Source: Clitopilus passeckerianus
Taxonomy: Eukaryota; Basidiomycota; Agaricomycetes; Agaricales; Entolomataceae
Reading direction: 5' to 3'
Assembly (NCBI GenBank): GCA_944990035.1
Contig: CALYLX010000141.1
Coordinates: 434,001-498,000, forward strand
Length of the DNA: 64,000 nt
The translations under genes were made by a program, and so were the position numbers. Every line of letters begins with the position of its first letter. Position 1 is the stretch's first letter. Positions 62,810 through 64,000 of this stretch are shown piece by piece. Below the pieces are notes generated by a model that saw nothing but the letters and a program-made list of their open reading frames with translations, was not told where the DNA came from and did no database searches.

Positions 62810-64000
62810 TGGATCATGCGTGTTTACTAGAGCCGGATGGCTTTTTCGCATCGAAATCTTTGCATCTACCTCCAACTCAGCTACTCCTTGAAGGCACGGC
62901 TGTAATGCCCTTCTGCCCCCTATACGCTGCCAACAAAGGGTATCCTTCCATCACCTCTCTACCTGACCGATTACAGGCGTAAAGGGCCAGAGCAGGAGCG
63001 AAAAAATTTCGTCCTCGTCATACTCCCGAGAAGCAAGGATGCGTAGGAGCGGCTCCGCTGGCCTTCAAAATAATCCATGTTCTATGGAAGGGGGAATATT
63101 GGTGCTTGGCCGGAGGCCAGAAGACACGAGCACCGTTCACCTACGCACAGTAGAGTACATTCTAGGTAAATTTTGATATCTATGTCGGGGAAGGAATCGG
63201 GTCTGACACCACCATTTAGCTCGTACTGCCGTATCGGTAGCAAAACCTCGCCCATCGGCCCCTGTTCACGCCAATCATAACACGAACAGGCAAATTTCTA
63301 CCCACATTCCTCGCGCTACGCATCCAGCTTTGACCGCCCCCGAACAAGCACTTCAGCACTGTTGCCCATGCCTTGCAGGAAATATACGGCGCCAGCACAT
63401 ATGCCAACCTCCCCAGACCCCTCACTCGCCACCGTTCACTCCAGCTCCCAGACTGTACTTCAACGGCTCCTCGCCCATATCTCGAGACATACGGCAACAC
63501 CAATCCAGTAATCAACTTCATCATGGACCGCGATTCCATATTTGCGTTTACTGGAGGCAATACGGTCTCCACCACGTTTTGCCCCATTCTACCGCCTTGG
63601 GGGCTTGTCTCTTCCTCAGCCGACGTTCCCTCAATGTCCGCGGATTTGCTCCTTGCATTGATTCACATCATCCATATATCCTCATCGAGATGATTACTGA
63701 AAGACGTCCACTACCTCCTGAGCCCGCCAATTCCGGTGTTGTGACTCAGGGCAAATACCTCGCGTCCGGCAAGTCAGCTGCGCTGGCGTATTTCCTGAGA
63801 ACCCCAACCAAGGTTTCGAGCAAGACAGGTTCCGGCTGGTTACGCCACGCCATAAACGCAACCGCCCGCATCAAGCTCGGCATGAAGATGGGCCCAGGCC
63901 TTTCAATGCCTCCAGCTTCCCGCTGCTAGCCAGTTCAGGCTTCTCACCTTGTCTATCATCAACACTTTCAGTTCATCCTCGCCAGTGGCCCCGGCTTTCG
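62810..64000. other. No gene recognised
   Basis: ORFs of up to 199 codons (63330-63929, plus) overlap ORFs in other frames and show no domain. A gene continuing beyond the window cannot be excluded. The 63167-63223 intron-like segment resembles 57859-57911. Confidence 0.35.

Overview
The window reads as nuclear DNA of a filamentous basidiomycete, probably an Agaricomycete. The recognisable genes are split by many 45-70 bp GT-AG introns. The gene types also fit: NACHT-WD40 NLR proteins, a GH55 exo-beta-1,3-glucanase, a DUF6533 seven-helix membrane protein, an F-box/LRR relic and a microbial-type class I terpene synthase. I see no rRNA, tRNA, CRISPR array, reverse transcriptase or transposase.

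About 1-44.5 kb is a repeat-rich accessory region. Its two clear genes are large intact paralogous NLRs at 3004-7410 (1390 aa) and 29898-34665 (1509 aa), both on the plus strand. Each has a short N-terminal exon, a Ser/Thr/Pro-rich linker, a NACHT ATPase and a WD40 array of nearly identical 42-residue repeats (9 and 12 full repeats). They lie inside a segmental duplication of about 13 kb, copy A at roughly 0.6-13.6 kb and copy B at roughly 27.6-40.9 kb, with an offset near 26.9-27.4 kb. The flanks hold families of decayed gene-like repeats with conserved introns (called R, P, Q and T here). Some copies face each other as inverted pairs, and every copy I read in detail is broken by stops or frame changes.

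About 44.7-50.3 kb is ordinary genic DNA. A secreted GH55 glucanase (plus) converges with an MFS transporter (minus). Just upstream of the transporter is an internally deleted relic of a second MFS gene.

About 50.9-64 kb is sparser. It holds a DUF6533 membrane protein (to 55058), an F-box/LRR pseudogene (58783-59580) and a class I terpene synthase (61158-62277). The terpene synthase keeps its metal-binding motifs but has a frame change at about 61926. The rest shows only short ORFs I cannot support.

The NLR pair suggests a rapidly evolving recognition locus (immunity or non-self recognition) made by duplication and WD40 repeat shuffling. The glucanase and transporter are compatible with beta-glucan breakdown or wall remodelling, but nothing shows that they work together. 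Exon boundaries were deduced by eye from reading frame, splice signals and comparison of paralogs. No database search was run.
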